The notes: generated by a model not told the origin, from the sequence alone. Positions 51,331-61,267 are shown, counted from the first letter of the stretch. The stretch: 64,000 nucleotides of DNA from Bacteroidales bacterium (GCA_012519055.1 JAAYQU010000016.1:44611-108610); one strand, 5' to 3'. Translations and numbers: made by a program.

Positions 51331-51885
51331 TTATAAACGAAAATCGTGGATTGCTAAATCAAACATGGGCCAAACTTTATCTTTGTTTGATATAATGGCT
51401 TTATCAGTAGGGACTTTCCAATCAATATTCAATTTTGGGTCAAATATATTAACTCCTGCTTCAAATTGCGGATTGTAGTAATCATCGCACTTATATTGTA
51501 CTATACAAGTTTCACTCAGAACCGAGTATCCGTGTGCAAATCCCTTAGGAACAAATATTTGTAAAAAATTGTCAGAAGTAAGCTCAATACTGAAATATCG
51601 TCCATAAGTAGGCGAACCTTTGCGTAAATCTACAACAACATCTAAAATAGCCCCTTCTACCACTCGCAATAGTTTTGATTGCGCATAAGGAGCTAATTGA
51701 TAGTGAAGCCCTCGAATTACTCCATAACTCGATTTGGCTTGATTATCTTGTATAAACAAATTGTTGATACCATTGTCTGAGAACTCTCTATGATTATACG
51801 ATTCGTAGAAATAACCCCGATCGTCTTTAAAAACCCTTGGTTCTATAACAAGCAGATTTGGAAAATCAGTTTTAATTATTTGCAT
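51331..51885 (-). CDS. rfbC: dTDP-4-dehydrorhamnose 3,5-epimerase
   Basis: A 184-residue cupin. Family motifs are DDRGYFYESYNHREF, FIQDNQAKSSYGVIRGLHYQ (the catalytic His region), KLLRVVEGAILDVVVDLRKG, FSIELTSDNFLQIFVPKGFA with the HGYSVL loop and YKCDDYYNPQFEAGV. It makes dTDP-4-keto-L-rhamnose in the dTDP-L-rhamnose pathway. The other steps, rfbB (4,6-dehydratase) and rfbD (reductase), are not in the window. It lies 27 bases after rfbA on the strand. Confidence 0.95.
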   Translation of the reverse strand: MQIIKTDFPNLLVIEPRVFKDDRGYFYESYNHREFSDNGINNLFIQDNQAKSSYGVIRGLHYQLAPYAQSKLLRVVEGAILDVVVDLRKGSPTYGRYFSIELTSDNFLQIFVPKGFAHGYSVLSETCIVQYKCDDYYNPQFEAGVNIFDPKLNIDWKVPTDKAIISNKDKVWPMFDLAIHDFRL

Positions 51886-51912
51886 ATCTAATTTTTCTCT
51901 CCTGTATTAAAT

Positions 51913-52779
51913 TTATTCTTCAGCTAATTTTAATAGATATTCTCCATACTCATTGTTTTTCAACTCATTAGCAAGAACAAGAAGTTGTTTCTTATCAATA
52001 AAACGTTTTTTATATGCAATCTCTTCGATACATGCAATTTTCAAACCTTGTCTGTGTTCAATTGTGGAAACATAGTTTGAAGCATTTAATAGGCTTTCAT
52101 GAGTCCCTGTATCAAGCCATGCAAAACCTCGTCCAAGAATCTCGACATTTAGTTTGTCTTCATTTAAATAGATGCGATTCAAATCTGTTATTTCCAATTC
52201 GCCTCGTTTACTTGGTTTAAGTGACTTGGCTTTGGAGACAACAGTATTATCATAAAAATATAGTCCTGTTACAGCGTAATTACTTTTTGGATTTGCTGGT
52301 TTCTCTTCCAAACTGATAACTTTACCATCTTCATCAAATTCAGCAACTCCATATCGCTGTGGATCTCTAACCCAGTATCCGAAAACAACAGCACCGTCTG
52401 TGATACTTGCAGCACGTGACAAGCGTTTTGAGAAACCATGACCATAAAAAATATTGTCGCCTAATATAAGACAAACAGGATCGTTGGAGATAAACTCCTC
52501 GCCAATAATAAAAGCTTGTGCAAGTCCATCCGGAGAAGGTTGTATTGCATATTTAATATCCAAGCCTACCTGATGTCCATCGCCCAATAGGTCTTTATAT
52601 AAGTGGATGTCTTTTGGTGTGCTAATTATAAGTATCTCCTGTATTCCTGCCAACATTAATACTGATAAAGGATAATAGATCATTGGCTTATCATAAACCG
52701 GAACAATCTGTTTTGAAATACTTTTAGTTATTGGATATAAACGCGTACCCGCACCGCCTGCTAAAATTATACCCTTCAT
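51913..52779 (-). CDS. rfbA: Glucose-1-phosphate thymidylyltransferase
   Basis: A 288-residue nucleotidyltransferase: [20 protein letters not shown] at the N terminus (nucleotide-binding GGxGTRLxPxT), [56 protein letters not shown] and [16 protein letters not shown]. It makes dTDP-glucose for rhamnose and other dTDP sugars. Followed by rfbC at 27 bases. The upstream gene on the strand is the UDP-glucuronate decarboxylase, 98 bases away. Confidence 0.96.
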   Translation of the reverse strand: MKGIILAGGAGTRLYPITKSISKQIVPVYDKPMIYYPLSVLMLAGIQEILIISTPKDIHLYKDLLGDGHQVGLDIKYAIQPSPDGLAQAFIIGEEFISNDPVCLILGDNIFYGHGFSKRLSRAASITDGAVVFGYWVRDPQRYGVAEFDEDGKVISLEEKPANPKSNYAVTGLYFYDNTVVSKAKSLKPSKRGELEITDLNRIYLNEDKLNVEILGRGFAWLDTGTHESLLNASNYVSTIEHRQGLKIACIEEIAYKKRFIDKKQLLVLANELKNNEYGEYLLKLAEE

Positions 52780-52877
52780 GATATCACTATAGATTTTTTA
52801 GTTTATATTTCCTGTTCGACAATAATAATTAACTTCCAATATGAAAATATATTGCGTCTGTTTGTCTATTCTGGATT

Positions 52878-53849
52878 TTAGTTGTTGATTTTCCAATCAT
52901 TCAAATTGGTAGTTTTCAGCAACTCATCAAAGTAACTAATGGTTTTAACTAATCCTTCTTCAAGAGCTACTTTGGGCTCCCAACCGTTCAACACCGATTT
53001 TGCCATTGAAATATCAGGTTTTCGTTGAACTGGATCGTCTGAAACTGGTGGCAGGTAAATAATTTTAGACCTACTTCCTGTTAGTTTAATTACTTTCTCT
53101 GCAAGCTCTTTTATAGTAAACTCGACGGGATTGCCAATATTTATGGGACCAGTAATTGTATTATCAGTTCCCATCATTCGAATCATTCCCTCAATCAGGT
53201 CATCAATATATTGGAAACTGCGCGTTTGCGAGCCTGTTCCGTATATAGTAATGTCTTTATTTTGAAGTGCTTGTATTATAAAATTACTCACTACTCTGCC
53301 ATCATTTGGATGCATTCGAGGACCATAGGTATTAAAAATTCTTACTATTTTAATTTTAACATTGTTTTGCCTGTGATAATCCATAAACAAAGTTTCAGCA
53401 CAACGTTTACCTTCATCATAACATGAACGAATTCCAATAGGGTTAACATTTCCCCAATATGACTCAACTTGTGGGTGAACTTTCGGGTCGCCATATACCT
53501 CAGAGGTTGATGCTTGAAGCACCTTAGCCCTAATTCGTTTTGCCAAACCTAACATGTTGATTGCACCCATAACCGATGTTTTTATGGTTTTTATTGGATT
53601 GTACTGATAATGTACAGGAGAGGCGGGACATGCCAAATTGTATATTTCATCAACCTCAATGAAAAGAGGGTGTGTGATGTCATGTCTAATTAATTCAAAA
53701 TAAGGATTTTGCAGCAAGCGAACAACATTTCGTTTATCACCGGTAAAGTAATTATCCACAGCAACAACCTCACAATTTTCAGAAAGTAATCGTTCACATA
53801 AATGCGAACCGACAAACCCTGCTCCTCCTGTTACCAATACACGCTTCAT
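52878..53849 (-). CDS. uxs: UDP-glucuronate decarboxylase (NAD-dependent epimerase family)
   Basis: A 323-residue short-chain dehydrogenase: [20 protein letters not shown] (NAD loop), [56 protein letters not shown], then [20 protein letters not shown] (catalytic Tyr and Lys of YxxxK) and [20 protein letters not shown]. This set is that of UDP-xylose synthase. It converts UDP-glucuronate to UDP-xylose for surface polysaccharide. It is upstream of rfbA, rfbC on the same strand, which suggests a small sugar-nucleotide cluster; glycosyltransferases for it are not adjacent. Confidence 0.92.
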   Translation of the reverse strand: MKRVLVTGGAGFVGSHLCERLLSENCEVVAVDNYFTGDKRNVVRLLQNPYFELIRHDITHPLFIEVDEIYNLACPASPVHYQYNPIKTIKTSVMGAINMLGLAKRIRAKVLQASTSEVYGDPKVHPQVESYWGNVNPIGIRSCYDEGKRCAETLFMDYHRQNNVKIKIVRIFNTYGPRMHPNDGRVVSNFIIQALQNKDITIYGTGSQTRSFQYIDDLIEGMIRMMGTDNTITGPINIGNPVEFTIKELAEKVIKLTGSRSKIIYLPPVSDDPVQRKPDISMAKSVLNGWEPKVALEEGLVKTISYFDELLKTTNLNDWKINN

Positions 53850-53935
53850 ATAGGTTTAGTTAAAAGTTAAAAACAATTAAAACTAAGAGACGGTAAAGTT
53901 AAGAGTTTTTCTCTAATAGGAGTAATTTTTTTTAT

Positions 53936-55372
53936 CTATTCGAGTAGGTGTGTATGTTCAACAAAAAAACTATTTTTAAAATTAACTAAAAAGAGTTGTG
54001 ACTTTGCGCGAGTGACAGCCGTGTAGAGCCAGCGAAGATACTCTAGGTTCAGCATTTCATCGGTAAAATATCCCTGATCTACAAAAACAGCATCCCACTG
54101 ACCTCCCTGAGCCTTGTGACAAGTTATAGCATAGGCATATTTAACGCGCAATGCATTGAAATACGGATTTTTACGTATTTCTTGAAAGCGTTTGCGTCTG
54201 TTTTTAATATCAGCATACTCGCTTTCAACTGCACTGTACAGATTAGCACTCTGTTCATCTGTAATATCGGCAGCTGAACTATGTAATGTGTCTAGTAGTA
54301 TAACAACGTCTAATTCAATATCTTTTGAGTCTAACAGAGCTATAGTCGCATCGGCAAATCGAAAACCGTATTTTTCTATTATTTTTCTGATTCGTTTTAG
54401 TTGTATTATATCTCCGTTTGCAATAAATTTTTGTTCCTCATTGTCTGAAGTCCAAAAGTAGTTGTTTCGGACCACCATAAGCATTTCTCCGGAAACTAAC
54501 TCATCATCGTGCCACAGGACAGATTGCCGAATGCCCATATTATATATTAGTGCAGATTTATTGGTTCTTGTGATAACAGAAACCTGATCTCTACCAAACT
54601 TATTGTATGCAGACTCAATTTGTTCAACAAATTCAGAACCATTAACAGATTGAACATCAGAATGGTTTTTTAAACCAAAAAAAGGGGGAGAGTAATCTTT
54701 ATTCGCCAATTTAGCACGTATATTAGTTGCATTTAGTAGAATGCCTGAATTTTCAGTTTGACGAATAACATCTCTTAAAACAGTAACTATTACACTTTTC
54801 CCGTATTTCTCTATCTCTTGTTCTTTCAAAGCTGGGCTAAGAATTGTCCCAACGGGTGGCAACTGTGCAACATCTCCCGACAATATTATCTTGCATTTAA
54901 AACCATTGTTAACAAATTCAATCAAATCGCCAAGAAGATTTCCTGAGCCAAAAAAATTGTTCTCTACCGAATGGTCACCAATCATAGAAGCCTCATCGAT
55001 AATAAATATCGCATTCTTATGCAAATTAACATTCAACTCGAAACCGACATTATAATCCGAGCCACTTTTTTGACGATATATTTTTTTGTGAATTGTAGTG
55101 GCTGTTGTGTCTGAATATTGTGCCAAAACTTTAGCTGCACGTCCTGTAGGCGCGAGTAAAACAACTTGTTGGTTCATTTTTTTTAACACATTGACCAAGG
55201 CGGCAATCACAGTTGTTTTTCCTGTTCCGGCATAACCTCTTATCAGCAATACTTGATCATTACGTTCCGATACTATAAAACCACCAAGTTTCTCAATAAC
55301 TATACTTTGATCATTTGTTGGAGGATATCCAAGCTCCTTTAAAATCAATCCCGACAAATGTTTATCAAGCAT
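53936..55372 (-). CDS. RecD-like AAA helicase
   Basis: A 478-residue protein from the ATG at 55372 (MLDKHLSGLILKEL); an earlier in-frame start at 55435 is less likely. Superfamily 1B helicase motifs: Walker A RGYAGTGKTTVIAAL (46-53 core), VVLLAPTGRAAKVL (Ia), IFIIDEASMI (II), LSGDVAQLPPVG (III) and the C-terminal UvrD-type AYAITCHKAQGGQWDAVFVD and LYTAVTRAKSQLFLV (V and VI). It resembles the single-subunit RecD-like ATPases found in Bacteroidetes. A role in DNA repair or processing is likely. No operon neighbour is clear. Confidence 0.88.
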   Translation of the reverse strand: MLDKHLSGLILKELGYPPTNDQSIVIEKLGGFIVSERNDQVLLIRGYAGTGKTTVIAALVNVLKKMNQQVVLLAPTGRAAKVLAQYSDTTATTIHKKIYRQKSGSDYNVGFELNVNLHKNAIFIIDEASMIGDHSVENNFFGSGNLLGDLIEFVNNGFKCKIILSGDVAQLPPVGTILSPALKEQEIEKYGKSVIVTVLRDVIRQTENSGILLNATNIRAKLANKDYSPPFFGLKNHSDVQSVNGSEFVEQIESAYNKFGRDQVSVITRTNKSALIYNMGIRQSVLWHDDELVSGEMLMVVRNNYFWTSDNEEQKFIANGDIIQLKRIRKIIEKYGFRFADATIALLDSKDIELDVVILLDTLHSSAADITDEQSANLYSAVESEYADIKNRRKRFQEIRKNPYFNALRVKYAYAITCHKAQGGQWDAVFVDQGYFTDEMLNLEYLRWLYTAVTRAKSQLFLVNFKNSFFVEHTHLLE

Positions 55373-55508
55373 CTGCAAATTTTTTATTCTGTGCAATACA
55401 AAGATAGTTTTAATATTAATTTTGTCATAAAACAAACAAAGTTTAGCTAAAAATGAAAATAAAGTAATTTAAAGATGAAAAAACAGTTATGTAACAGGAA
55501 AATATTTT

Positions 55509-55516
55509 TAAATTTG
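55509..55516 (+). promoter_or_regulatory. Candidate -7 promoter motif
   Basis: TAAATTTG matches TAnnTTTG and lies 47 bases before the start at 55564. No clear -33 element. Confidence 0.35.
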
Positions 55517-55563
55517 CAATGTTTTGAAGTAATTAATAAAATCACATAAATCAAATTAAAACA

Positions 55564-56193
55564 ATGAAAAGAGCCTTACAAATTTTCTTAATCCTTTTAA
55601 TAGTTGGATTAGGTTATATTTTATTTGAAAGCATTATGAGTCCTATTCGATTCGATAGAGAAAAGAATTTTAGGTATGAAAGGGTAATATCACGCCTCAA
55701 AGAGATTCGTGAAGCGCAAGTGTTGTATAAGTCTGTAAACGGCAGATATACAGCTGGTTTTGATACGTTGATTACATTTATTAAAAACGGAGATGTTCCT
55801 GTAGTAAGAGCCATTGGAAATATACCTGAAGAGTTTATCGACTCGTTAAAAAGCCGTACAAAAGCAGAACAATTAGCTTTGAAACTTGGGCTTATTACTC
55901 GTGATACAATCAGAGTACCTGTTATGGATAGTTTATATAAAGACAATCCAACAGGACCCGATTCAATGCAATACATTCCATTTAGTGGTGGCAAAAAGTT
56001 CAACTTAGGAACAGCAGATGTTAAAGCTTCAGGATTGGTTGTTAACGTATTTGAATCTAGCGCATTGAATGAAGACATTCTAAGAGGATTGGACGAACAA
56101 CTCATAATCAACCTTAATGACGGTAAACCATATCCTGGTCTAAGAGTAGGTTCACTCACCGAATCAAACAACAATGCAGGAAACTGGGAATAG
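55564..56193 (+). CDS. Membrane-anchored protein of unknown function
   Basis: A 209-residue protein with an N-terminal hydrophobic segment (about 4-22) that could be a membrane anchor or a signal, followed by a soluble domain. The region after the anchor (EKNFRYERVISRLKEIREAQ, VLYKSVNGRYTAGFDTLITF) has a pseudopilin-like start, with an alpha-helix then a short beta region. I have no function. It lies 4 bases before DUF3822 and the RsmD gene on the same strand, so it is probably co-transcribed with them, an arrangement I expect in Bacteroidetes. Confidence 0.65.
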   Translation: MKRALQIFLILLIVGLGYILFESIMSPIRFDREKNFRYERVISRLKEIREAQVLYKSVNGRYTAGFDTLITFIKNGDVPVVRAIGNIPEEFIDSLKSRTKAEQLALKLGLITRDTIRVPVMDSLYKDNPTGPDSMQYIPFSGGKKFNLGTADVKASGLVVNVFESSALNEDILRGLDEQLIINLNDGKPYPGLRVGSLTESNNNAGNWE

Positions 56194-56197
56194 TTAA

Positions 56198-57061
56198 ATG
56201 TATCGCATAAAATCTAGCTTAGAGTATCCCGATCCGGTATTCGATATCGGGTTAACTACAGCTTACGAAATATCCATCCAGGCTTCGCCGGATGGATTTT
56301 CGTTTTGTATAGCAAACCCTATTAACTATCACATTCTATTCATTAAAGAGTATTGTTTTGTCGAAAAGCTTGCAATTGACGACATTGCACAACTCTTCAG
56401 TGAAATAAACTACTGGGACGACTTGCTACGCTTGCCCTATAAAAGAACCAAGTTAATGTATTCGTCACAGCAGGTCACACTTGTTCCCGATTCGCTTTTT
56501 AGTGCTCAAAAAGCACAAGAGTTATTAAATTCACTATATATGCCCTCGGCTTATAGTGAAAATGTTGTCGTAAATCATATTAAAACCTTGGATATTTGGA
56601 GTGTATCATCAATTCCAACTCCTATATACTCCACGTTAAACAATCATCAACCTACGGCAACTATATACAATTCGGTTGTACCAATATGCGAAAGAATGGT
56701 ATCTGAAAGCTTTACAGGGGGGCAAACTCAAATCATAGTAAACAAAAACGGAACTTGGATAGACCTGTTTATTACCGAAAACGGCAGGTTAACACTGCAT
56801 AATCAATATAACTATCTCAATCACACAGACATGTGTTATTTTGTAGCTAATGCAGTTGACCAACTAAGCATCGATGCTGACAAGCTTATAATAAGATTAA
56901 TTGGAGATATTGACCAGCAATCTGAAGAGATACCACTGTTGAAAAAATATTTTCCAAATGTTGTGTTAGAAAAAAATCATTCCATATTTCATGGAAAAGT
57001 GATTGACAGAATACCATTGCACAGATATATCAACCTGATGAACCTACATTTATGCGTATAA
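56198..57061 (+). CDS. DUF3822 family protein
   Basis: A 287-residue protein that matches DUF3822 by its general layout: EISIQASPDGFSFCIANPIN near residue 25, the C-terminal half with VVNKNG-like and LHNQYNYLNHTDMCYFVANA phrases and NLMNLHLCV at the end. It has an actin-like (ASKHA) feel, with a two-lobed arrangement, but this is not certain. In Bacteroidetes this gene sits just before rsmD, as here (the stop overlaps the rsmD start by 10 bases). No activity is known. Confidence 0.75.
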   Translation: MYRIKSSLEYPDPVFDIGLTTAYEISIQASPDGFSFCIANPINYHILFIKEYCFVEKLAIDDIAQLFSEINYWDDLLRLPYKRTKLMYSSQQVTLVPDSLFSAQKAQELLNSLYMPSAYSENVVVNHIKTLDIWSVSSIPTPIYSTLNNHQPTATIYNSVVPICERMVSESFTGGQTQIIVNKNGTWIDLFITENGRLTLHNQYNYLNHTDMCYFVANAVDQLSIDADKLIIRLIGDIDQQSEEIPLLKKYFPNVVLEKNHSIFHGKVIDRIPLHRYINLMNLHLCV

Positions 57062-57594
57062 TAGGAGGAACATTAGGCGGCAGAATTATCAAGGTTCCCA
57101 ACGATTTCAAGTCGAGACCAACCACCGACCTTGCCCGTGAAGCACTATTTAACATATTATCGAATAGATACGATTTCGAAGAGTTAACTGTATTAGACCT
57201 CTTTTCAGGAACTGGCAGCATACTGTATGAGTTTTATAGCCGTGGAGCAACAAAAATATCGGGTGTTGAGATTAATCCACGCTACGTTTCGTTTATTAAA
57301 AAGAATTTCGAAATCTTTGATATTCAGGGCATACAGATAATTTGTGCCGACAGTCTTAAATATATAAAGCGAGCACCAAAAGAGCATTTTGATTTAGTCT
57401 TTTATGATCCCCCGTTTGATTTTAAAGAGAGGTTGACAATTATTGATCAAATTTTTGATAACAATATTCTAAAACCCGATGGAGTAGCTATTTGTGAACA
57501 CTCTCCAAACGACAACTATTCACAAAACCCATATTTCACAGAATCTAGGCACTACGGCAAAGTGAACTTTAGCTTTTTCAGTAAAGAACACTGA
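57052..57594 (+). CDS. rsmD: 16S rRNA (guanine(966)-N(2))-methyltransferase
   Basis: A 180-residue methyltransferase: MRIIGGTLGGRIIKVPNDFK, RPTTDLAREALFNIL (the RsmD signature), VLDLFSGTGSILYEFYSRGA (SAM motif I) and LVFYDPPFDFKERL (DPPF catalytic motif). It methylates G966 of 16S rRNA in 30S assembly. Length is standard. The start overlaps the DUF3822 stop. A short hairpin follows at 57655-57683. Confidence 0.93.
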   Translation: MRIIGGTLGGRIIKVPNDFKSRPTTDLAREALFNILSNRYDFEELTVLDLFSGTGSILYEFYSRGATKISGVEINPRYVSFIKKNFEIFDIQGIQIICADSLKYIKRAPKEHFDLVFYDPPFDFKERLTIIDQIFDNNILKPDGVAICEHSPNDNYSQNPYFTESRHYGKVNFSFFSKEH

Positions 57595-57654
57595 TAACAC
57601 GGATTTACACAGATTTCGGAAAGCTCACACATTGATATATAATAAATTGCATTT

Positions 57655-57683
57655 ACTTCGATGGTTGTTGAGTTTATCGAAGT
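57655..57683. terminator. Hairpin between converging genes
   Basis: acttcgat (57655-57662) and atcgaagt (57676-57683) form a perfect 8-bp stem with a 13-base loop in the 120-base gap between rsmD and the glycosyltransferase gene. It may end either transcript; there is no clean T tract. Confidence 0.4.
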
Positions 57684-57714
57684 GACTATCAATGGTTTTT
57701 AGTGGTGGCTGCTG

Positions 57715-58671
57715 CTACTCAGAAGATATCTCTTTTTCAATTAAGTAATCATTTCTGTCTTTTGCCGAACGTGAAACCAATTCAGCAACGAATCCTGCCA
57801 GAAAGAGCTGTGTACCAATAATCATTGATGTTAAGGCAATATAAAAATATGGGCTTTCGGTAACACGTTCAGCACTAATTTGGTTAAAAACCATATATAA
57901 CTTATGTGCTCCTAACCAAGCTGCTGCAATAAATCCAATCAAAAACATTAAAGTTCCCAATAAACCAAACAGGTGCATTGGTTTCTTGCCAAACCGTGTT
58001 ATAAAAAGTATCGACATCAGGTCGAGAAAGCCATTTATAAATCTCTCTAATCCAAATTTTGTTACACCATATTTTCGTTTCTGGTGTTTTACAACTTTTT
58101 CACCAATATGAGTATAACCTGCCTGTTTAGCTATCACTGGGATATAACGGTGCATCTCTCCGTAAACCTCAATGTTTTTAACCACCTCTTTTTTATAAGC
58201 TTTTAATCCACAATTAAAATCGTGCAGTTTGATTTTTGTACAAACACGTGCTGTCCAATTAAACAATCGGCTTGGAATTGTTTTAGATAGTGGATCGTAA
58301 CGTTTCTTTTTCCAGCCCGATACCAAATCATAATTCTGTTTGGTAATCATATTGTAAAGAGCTGGTATTTCATCGGGACTATCTTGTAGGTCGGCATCCA
58401 TCGTAATAACAACATCACCCTCTGCAGCTTGAAAACCACAATGCAACGCTGCCGACTTTCCATAATTACGTTTAAACTTTATGCCTCGTACTGAACCATA
58501 TTCCGTTGCTAATCTCTCTATCTCTTTCCACGATTTATCTGTACTACCATCGTCAACAAGAATTATTTCGTAGGTAAAGTTATTATCATACATTACTCGA
58601 TTAATCCAGTCAACTAATTCGGGCAAGCTCTCTTCTTCGTTAAATAGTGGAACAACTACAGATATATTCAT
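57715..58671 (-). CDS. Family 2 glycosyltransferase, DPM1/GtrB-like
   Basis: A 318-residue enzyme: SVVVPLFNEEESLPELVDWI at the start, then IILVDDGSTDKSW, GIKFKRNYGKSAALHCGFQA and MDADLQDSPDEIPALY with the D-x-D metal site. The C-terminal part has two membrane helices (about 230-260 and 270-295), as in GtrB/ArnC-type enzymes that move a sugar to undecaprenyl phosphate. The sugar is not readable. It lies 21 bases after the DUF4199 gene on the strand. Confidence 0.9.
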   Translation of the reverse strand: MNISVVVPLFNEEESLPELVDWINRVMYDNNFTYEIILVDDGSTDKSWKEIERLATEYGSVRGIKFKRNYGKSAALHCGFQAAEGDVVITMDADLQDSPDEIPALYNMITKQNYDLVSGWKKKRYDPLSKTIPSRLFNWTARVCTKIKLHDFNCGLKAYKKEVVKNIEVYGEMHRYIPVIAKQAGYTHIGEKVVKHQKRKYGVTKFGLERFINGFLDLMSILFITRFGKKPMHLFGLLGTLMFLIGFIAAAWLGAHKLYMVFNQISAERVTESPYFYIALTSMIIGTQLFLAGFVAELVSRSAKDRNDYLIEKEISSE

Positions 58672-58692
58672 TTCGATTCTTTTGTATTGATT

Positions 58693-59268
58693 TTATTCAA
58701 TTTCAGACATATCTTTATCGAAAGCTGATGTATCTTTCTGGATATTAGATTTTTTTGATTGTAAAAATGCTGCTATTATCAGCGAATATATGGCTACGCT
58801 GATAACTAATCCAAACAACATGCTAAATGCTAATACACCAGGCGTTAGAAATTTCTGTAAAAGAGACATTACTGACTCTAATTGGCCATCAGTATAAAGT
58901 CCTGTTTGAAGATAAGCATCTTGCGTTGCCAGCAAAAACTCATTGAGTGCATCTGGGCTAAATTTATAAAACAGATAATTGAAAAAAGCAACTATCAATG
59001 AAGAGTATAAGCCAATCAAGAAAGATGTTTTAAATGCAGTTCCGTAGGTAAAGATAATATTGGGATTACTGTTCCTGTACTGTCGTGTAAAGAAAAATAA
59101 TCCAATAATTGTCATAACGGTATTTGCTGTTCCTGCATAGCTCTCAGAATCATTAATTTTACCTGTTGAAAAATAAAAAATAAATGTAAGGAGTATTAAT
59201 ACTGCTCCCACAATTGCACCATGTTTAGCACAGTAACTGTTTAAGGTATTTTTTTTATCGTTGACCAT
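58693..59268 (-). CDS. DUF4199-type membrane protein
   Basis: A 191-residue protein from the ATG at 59268 (MVNDKKNTLN); an upstream frame to 59391 overlaps the ribD end and is not favoured. It has four hydrophobic segments (about 15-35, 48-62, 78-100 and 145-170). The arrangement GAIVGAVLILLTFIFYFSTG, then IGLFFFTRQYRNSNP and YGTAFKTSFLIGLYSSLIVA matches DUF4199 proteins of Bacteroidetes, which commonly sit before a DPM-like glycosyltransferase. The role is unknown. Confidence 0.75.
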   Translation of the reverse strand: MVNDKKNTLNSYCAKHGAIVGAVLILLTFIFYFSTGKINDSESYAGTANTVMTIIGLFFFTRQYRNSNPNIIFTYGTAFKTSFLIGLYSSLIVAFFNYLFYKFSPDALNEFLLATQDAYLQTGLYTDGQLESVMSLLQKFLTPGVLAFSMLFGLVISVAIYSLIIAAFLQSKKSNIQKDTSAFDKDMSEIE

Positions 59269-59317
59269 AATAAGTTTTTGATTTTTTATAGCACAAATAT
59301 ATACAAAGTTGATTAAA

Positions 59318-60403
59318 TTATGACATTTGTTTATTAAAATAGAGATACAGCAAACTGCTTCCAACAAATATATGTTCATTGTGCTCGGCATGAATTTTTG
59401 GAGCTACAACCCCGTTCCCAAAATTGATAACTCCCACAAATCTTCGCGCCTCGTCCCACAAATCTTGTTTGATAAAACTATTTAATACTTGCAATCCACC
59501 CTCAACTATAATTGATTGTACTTTATGGTTGTACAATCGGCTTAAAATTTCCTGTAGTGATGTTTCAAAGTCAATCTGCTCAACTGTGATGTTTATTTTG
59601 TCGTAGTTTTTTGGTTGAGTTGTAAAGAGTATCGTTGGCTGAATCTCGTTAAATATATTTAAATTATGTGGCAGGTTACCCTGTTGATCTAAAACAACTC
59701 GCTGTGGATTTCTGCCAAAAGTAAACCTGACATTTAAAGAGGGATTATCCAACAATGCTGTGTTACTACCGATTAATATGGAATCTTCCTCTGTTCGCCA
59801 ACGGTGCACCAATACGCGCGATTCATCGTTGGTAATCCATTGGGGTTTCTCGTTGGAGTTGGGAGTGCGCAACTTGTCTAAAAATCCGTCTGCCGTTTCA
59901 GCCCATTTCAAAATTATGTAAGGACGTTTTTTTTCATTATAAGTAAAGAACCTGCGATTCAGGAATCGACACTCTTTTTCCAAAACACCAACCTTGACAT
60001 CAACACCAGCTGATTTTAACTTCTCCACTCCTCTCCCACTTACCTCGCTGTATGTATCTGTGGTTCCTATTACAACACGTTTTATACTGTTTTGGATAAT
60101 CAAATCGGCGCAAGGAGGGGTTTTGCCATGATGCGAACATGGCTCAAGATTAACATACATAGTCGAATCAGAGAGTAATTCCCGTTGCTTAACCGACTGA
60201 ATAGCATTAACTTCAGCATGCAACTTACCGTATTCCTGATGAAATCCCTCTCCAATTATTTTGTCGTTATGAGTTATTACCGAACCTACCATTGGGTTTG
60301 TACTAACGGAGCCTAAGCCTCGTTGTGCAAGATATAGGGCGCGGCGCATCATTTTTTCGTCAAAAAGATTTTGTTCCGGGGTTTCTTTATATTTTTGCGA
60401 CAT
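59318..60403 (-). CDS. ribD: Bifunctional riboflavin deaminase/reductase
   Basis: A 361-residue enzyme of riboflavin synthesis. The N-terminal zinc deaminase domain has HAEVNAI (Zn His and Glu) and EPCSHHGKTPPCADLI (two Zn Cys). The C-terminal reductase domain includes RPYIILKWAETADGF, ITNDESRVLVHRWRTEEDSI and SIIVEGGLQVLNSFI. Both halves are complete. The start (ATG read from 60403) overlaps the start of prmC on the other strand: the two share a CATG. Confidence 0.94.
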   Translation of the reverse strand: MSQKYKETPEQNLFDEKMMRRALYLAQRGLGSVSTNPMVGSVITHNDKIIGEGFHQEYGKLHAEVNAIQSVKQRELLSDSTMYVNLEPCSHHGKTPPCADLIIQNSIKRVVIGTTDTYSEVSGRGVEKLKSAGVDVKVGVLEKECRFLNRRFFTYNEKKRPYIILKWAETADGFLDKLRTPNSNEKPQWITNDESRVLVHRWRTEEDSILIGSNTALLDNPSLNVRFTFGRNPQRVVLDQQGNLPHNLNIFNEIQPTILFTTQPKNYDKINITVEQIDFETSLQEILSRLYNHKVQSIIVEGGLQVLNSFIKQDLWDEARRFVGVINFGNGVVAPKIHAEHNEHIFVGSSLLYLYFNKQMS

Positions 60404-61256
60404 GAGTAATTTTACATTTAAAGAGCTAAAAAAACATTTTTCGGATTCGCTTGCGCAAATATACGAACAAAGCGAGATTGATGCACTTTTCTTTCGCTTA
60501 TTTGAGGATATTTTCGATATCCAAAAGTTCCAAATACAGCTCGATTACAACAACAAAGTTCCCGAACAACAGTTAGAAATCTTGCTCAATTCGCTATCAC
60601 GGCTACAAGCATCTGAACCTCTGCAATATATAACACAAAAAGCATACTTTTTAGATTTAGAGCTATATGTATCGCCATCGGTGTTGATACCACGCCCTGA
60701 AACTGAAGAGTTAGTAAAACATATTTTGCGTGAAAATAGGGAAAAACCAAGAATTATCGACATAGGAACAGGAAGTGGCTGTATATCAATATCTTTAGCT
60801 AAATTTATATACGATTCTGAGGTTGTTGCAATAGATATTTCAAAAAATGCTATCGACACTGCACAGCTTAATGCCACGAAATACGGGGTTAATATTGATT
60901 TCAAACAGCTCGATATTTTTGAAATATTGGACAGCGATTTTCCTCAAAAGTTTGATATTATTGTTAGCAATCCTCCTTATGTTACCGAATCTGATAAGGC
61001 AAATATGCAGAATAATGTTTTACTCTATGAACCTAAAAACGCTCTTTTTGTGCCGGATAGTAGTGCCCTGAAATATTACAATGCTATTGCCAAATTTGCC
61101 GAAACAAACCTTGCAAAAAAAGGTATTGTATGGGTTGAAATAAATGAAAGATTTGGCAATGAAACGTGCGATGTTTTCGCTCAATATTTTTCAAACGTCA
61201 AGCTATATAACGATTTTAGAGATAAATCCCGATTTGTTAGAGCTACCAACACATAA
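60402..61256 (+). CDS. prmC: Peptide chain release factor N5-glutamine methyltransferase
   Basis: A 284-residue methyltransferase that modifies the GGQ glutamine of release factors. An N-terminal helical domain (about 1-90) is followed by IPRPETEELVKHIL, IIDIGTGSGCISISLAKF (SAM motif I) and the substrate-binding NPPYV at residues 190-194. The length fits. The start codon overlaps that of ribD, and the recX gene follows 11 bases on. Confidence 0.94.
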   Translation: MSNFTFKELKKHFSDSLAQIYEQSEIDALFFRLFEDIFDIQKFQIQLDYNNKVPEQQLEILLNSLSRLQASEPLQYITQKAYFLDLELYVSPSVLIPRPETEELVKHILRENREKPRIIDIGTGSGCISISLAKFIYDSEVVAIDISKNAIDTAQLNATKYGVNIDFKQLDIFEILDSDFPQKFDIIVSNPPYVTESDKANMQNNVLLYEPKNALFVPDSSALKYYNAIAKFAETNLAKKGIVWVEINERFGNETCDVFAQYFSNVKLYNDFRDKSRFVRATNT

Positions 61257-61267
61257 ATCAACCTGCA

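Noticed and set aside
55614..56174. 186-codon frame on the minus strand
   Set aside because: It covers the plus-strand membrane protein gene entirely; the plus-strand gene has the start context and the conserved neighbours.
57595..57630. Sequence cactgataacacggattta resembling a dispersed intergenic repeat
   Set aside because: Found once here; without the genome there is no basis for calling it a repeat.
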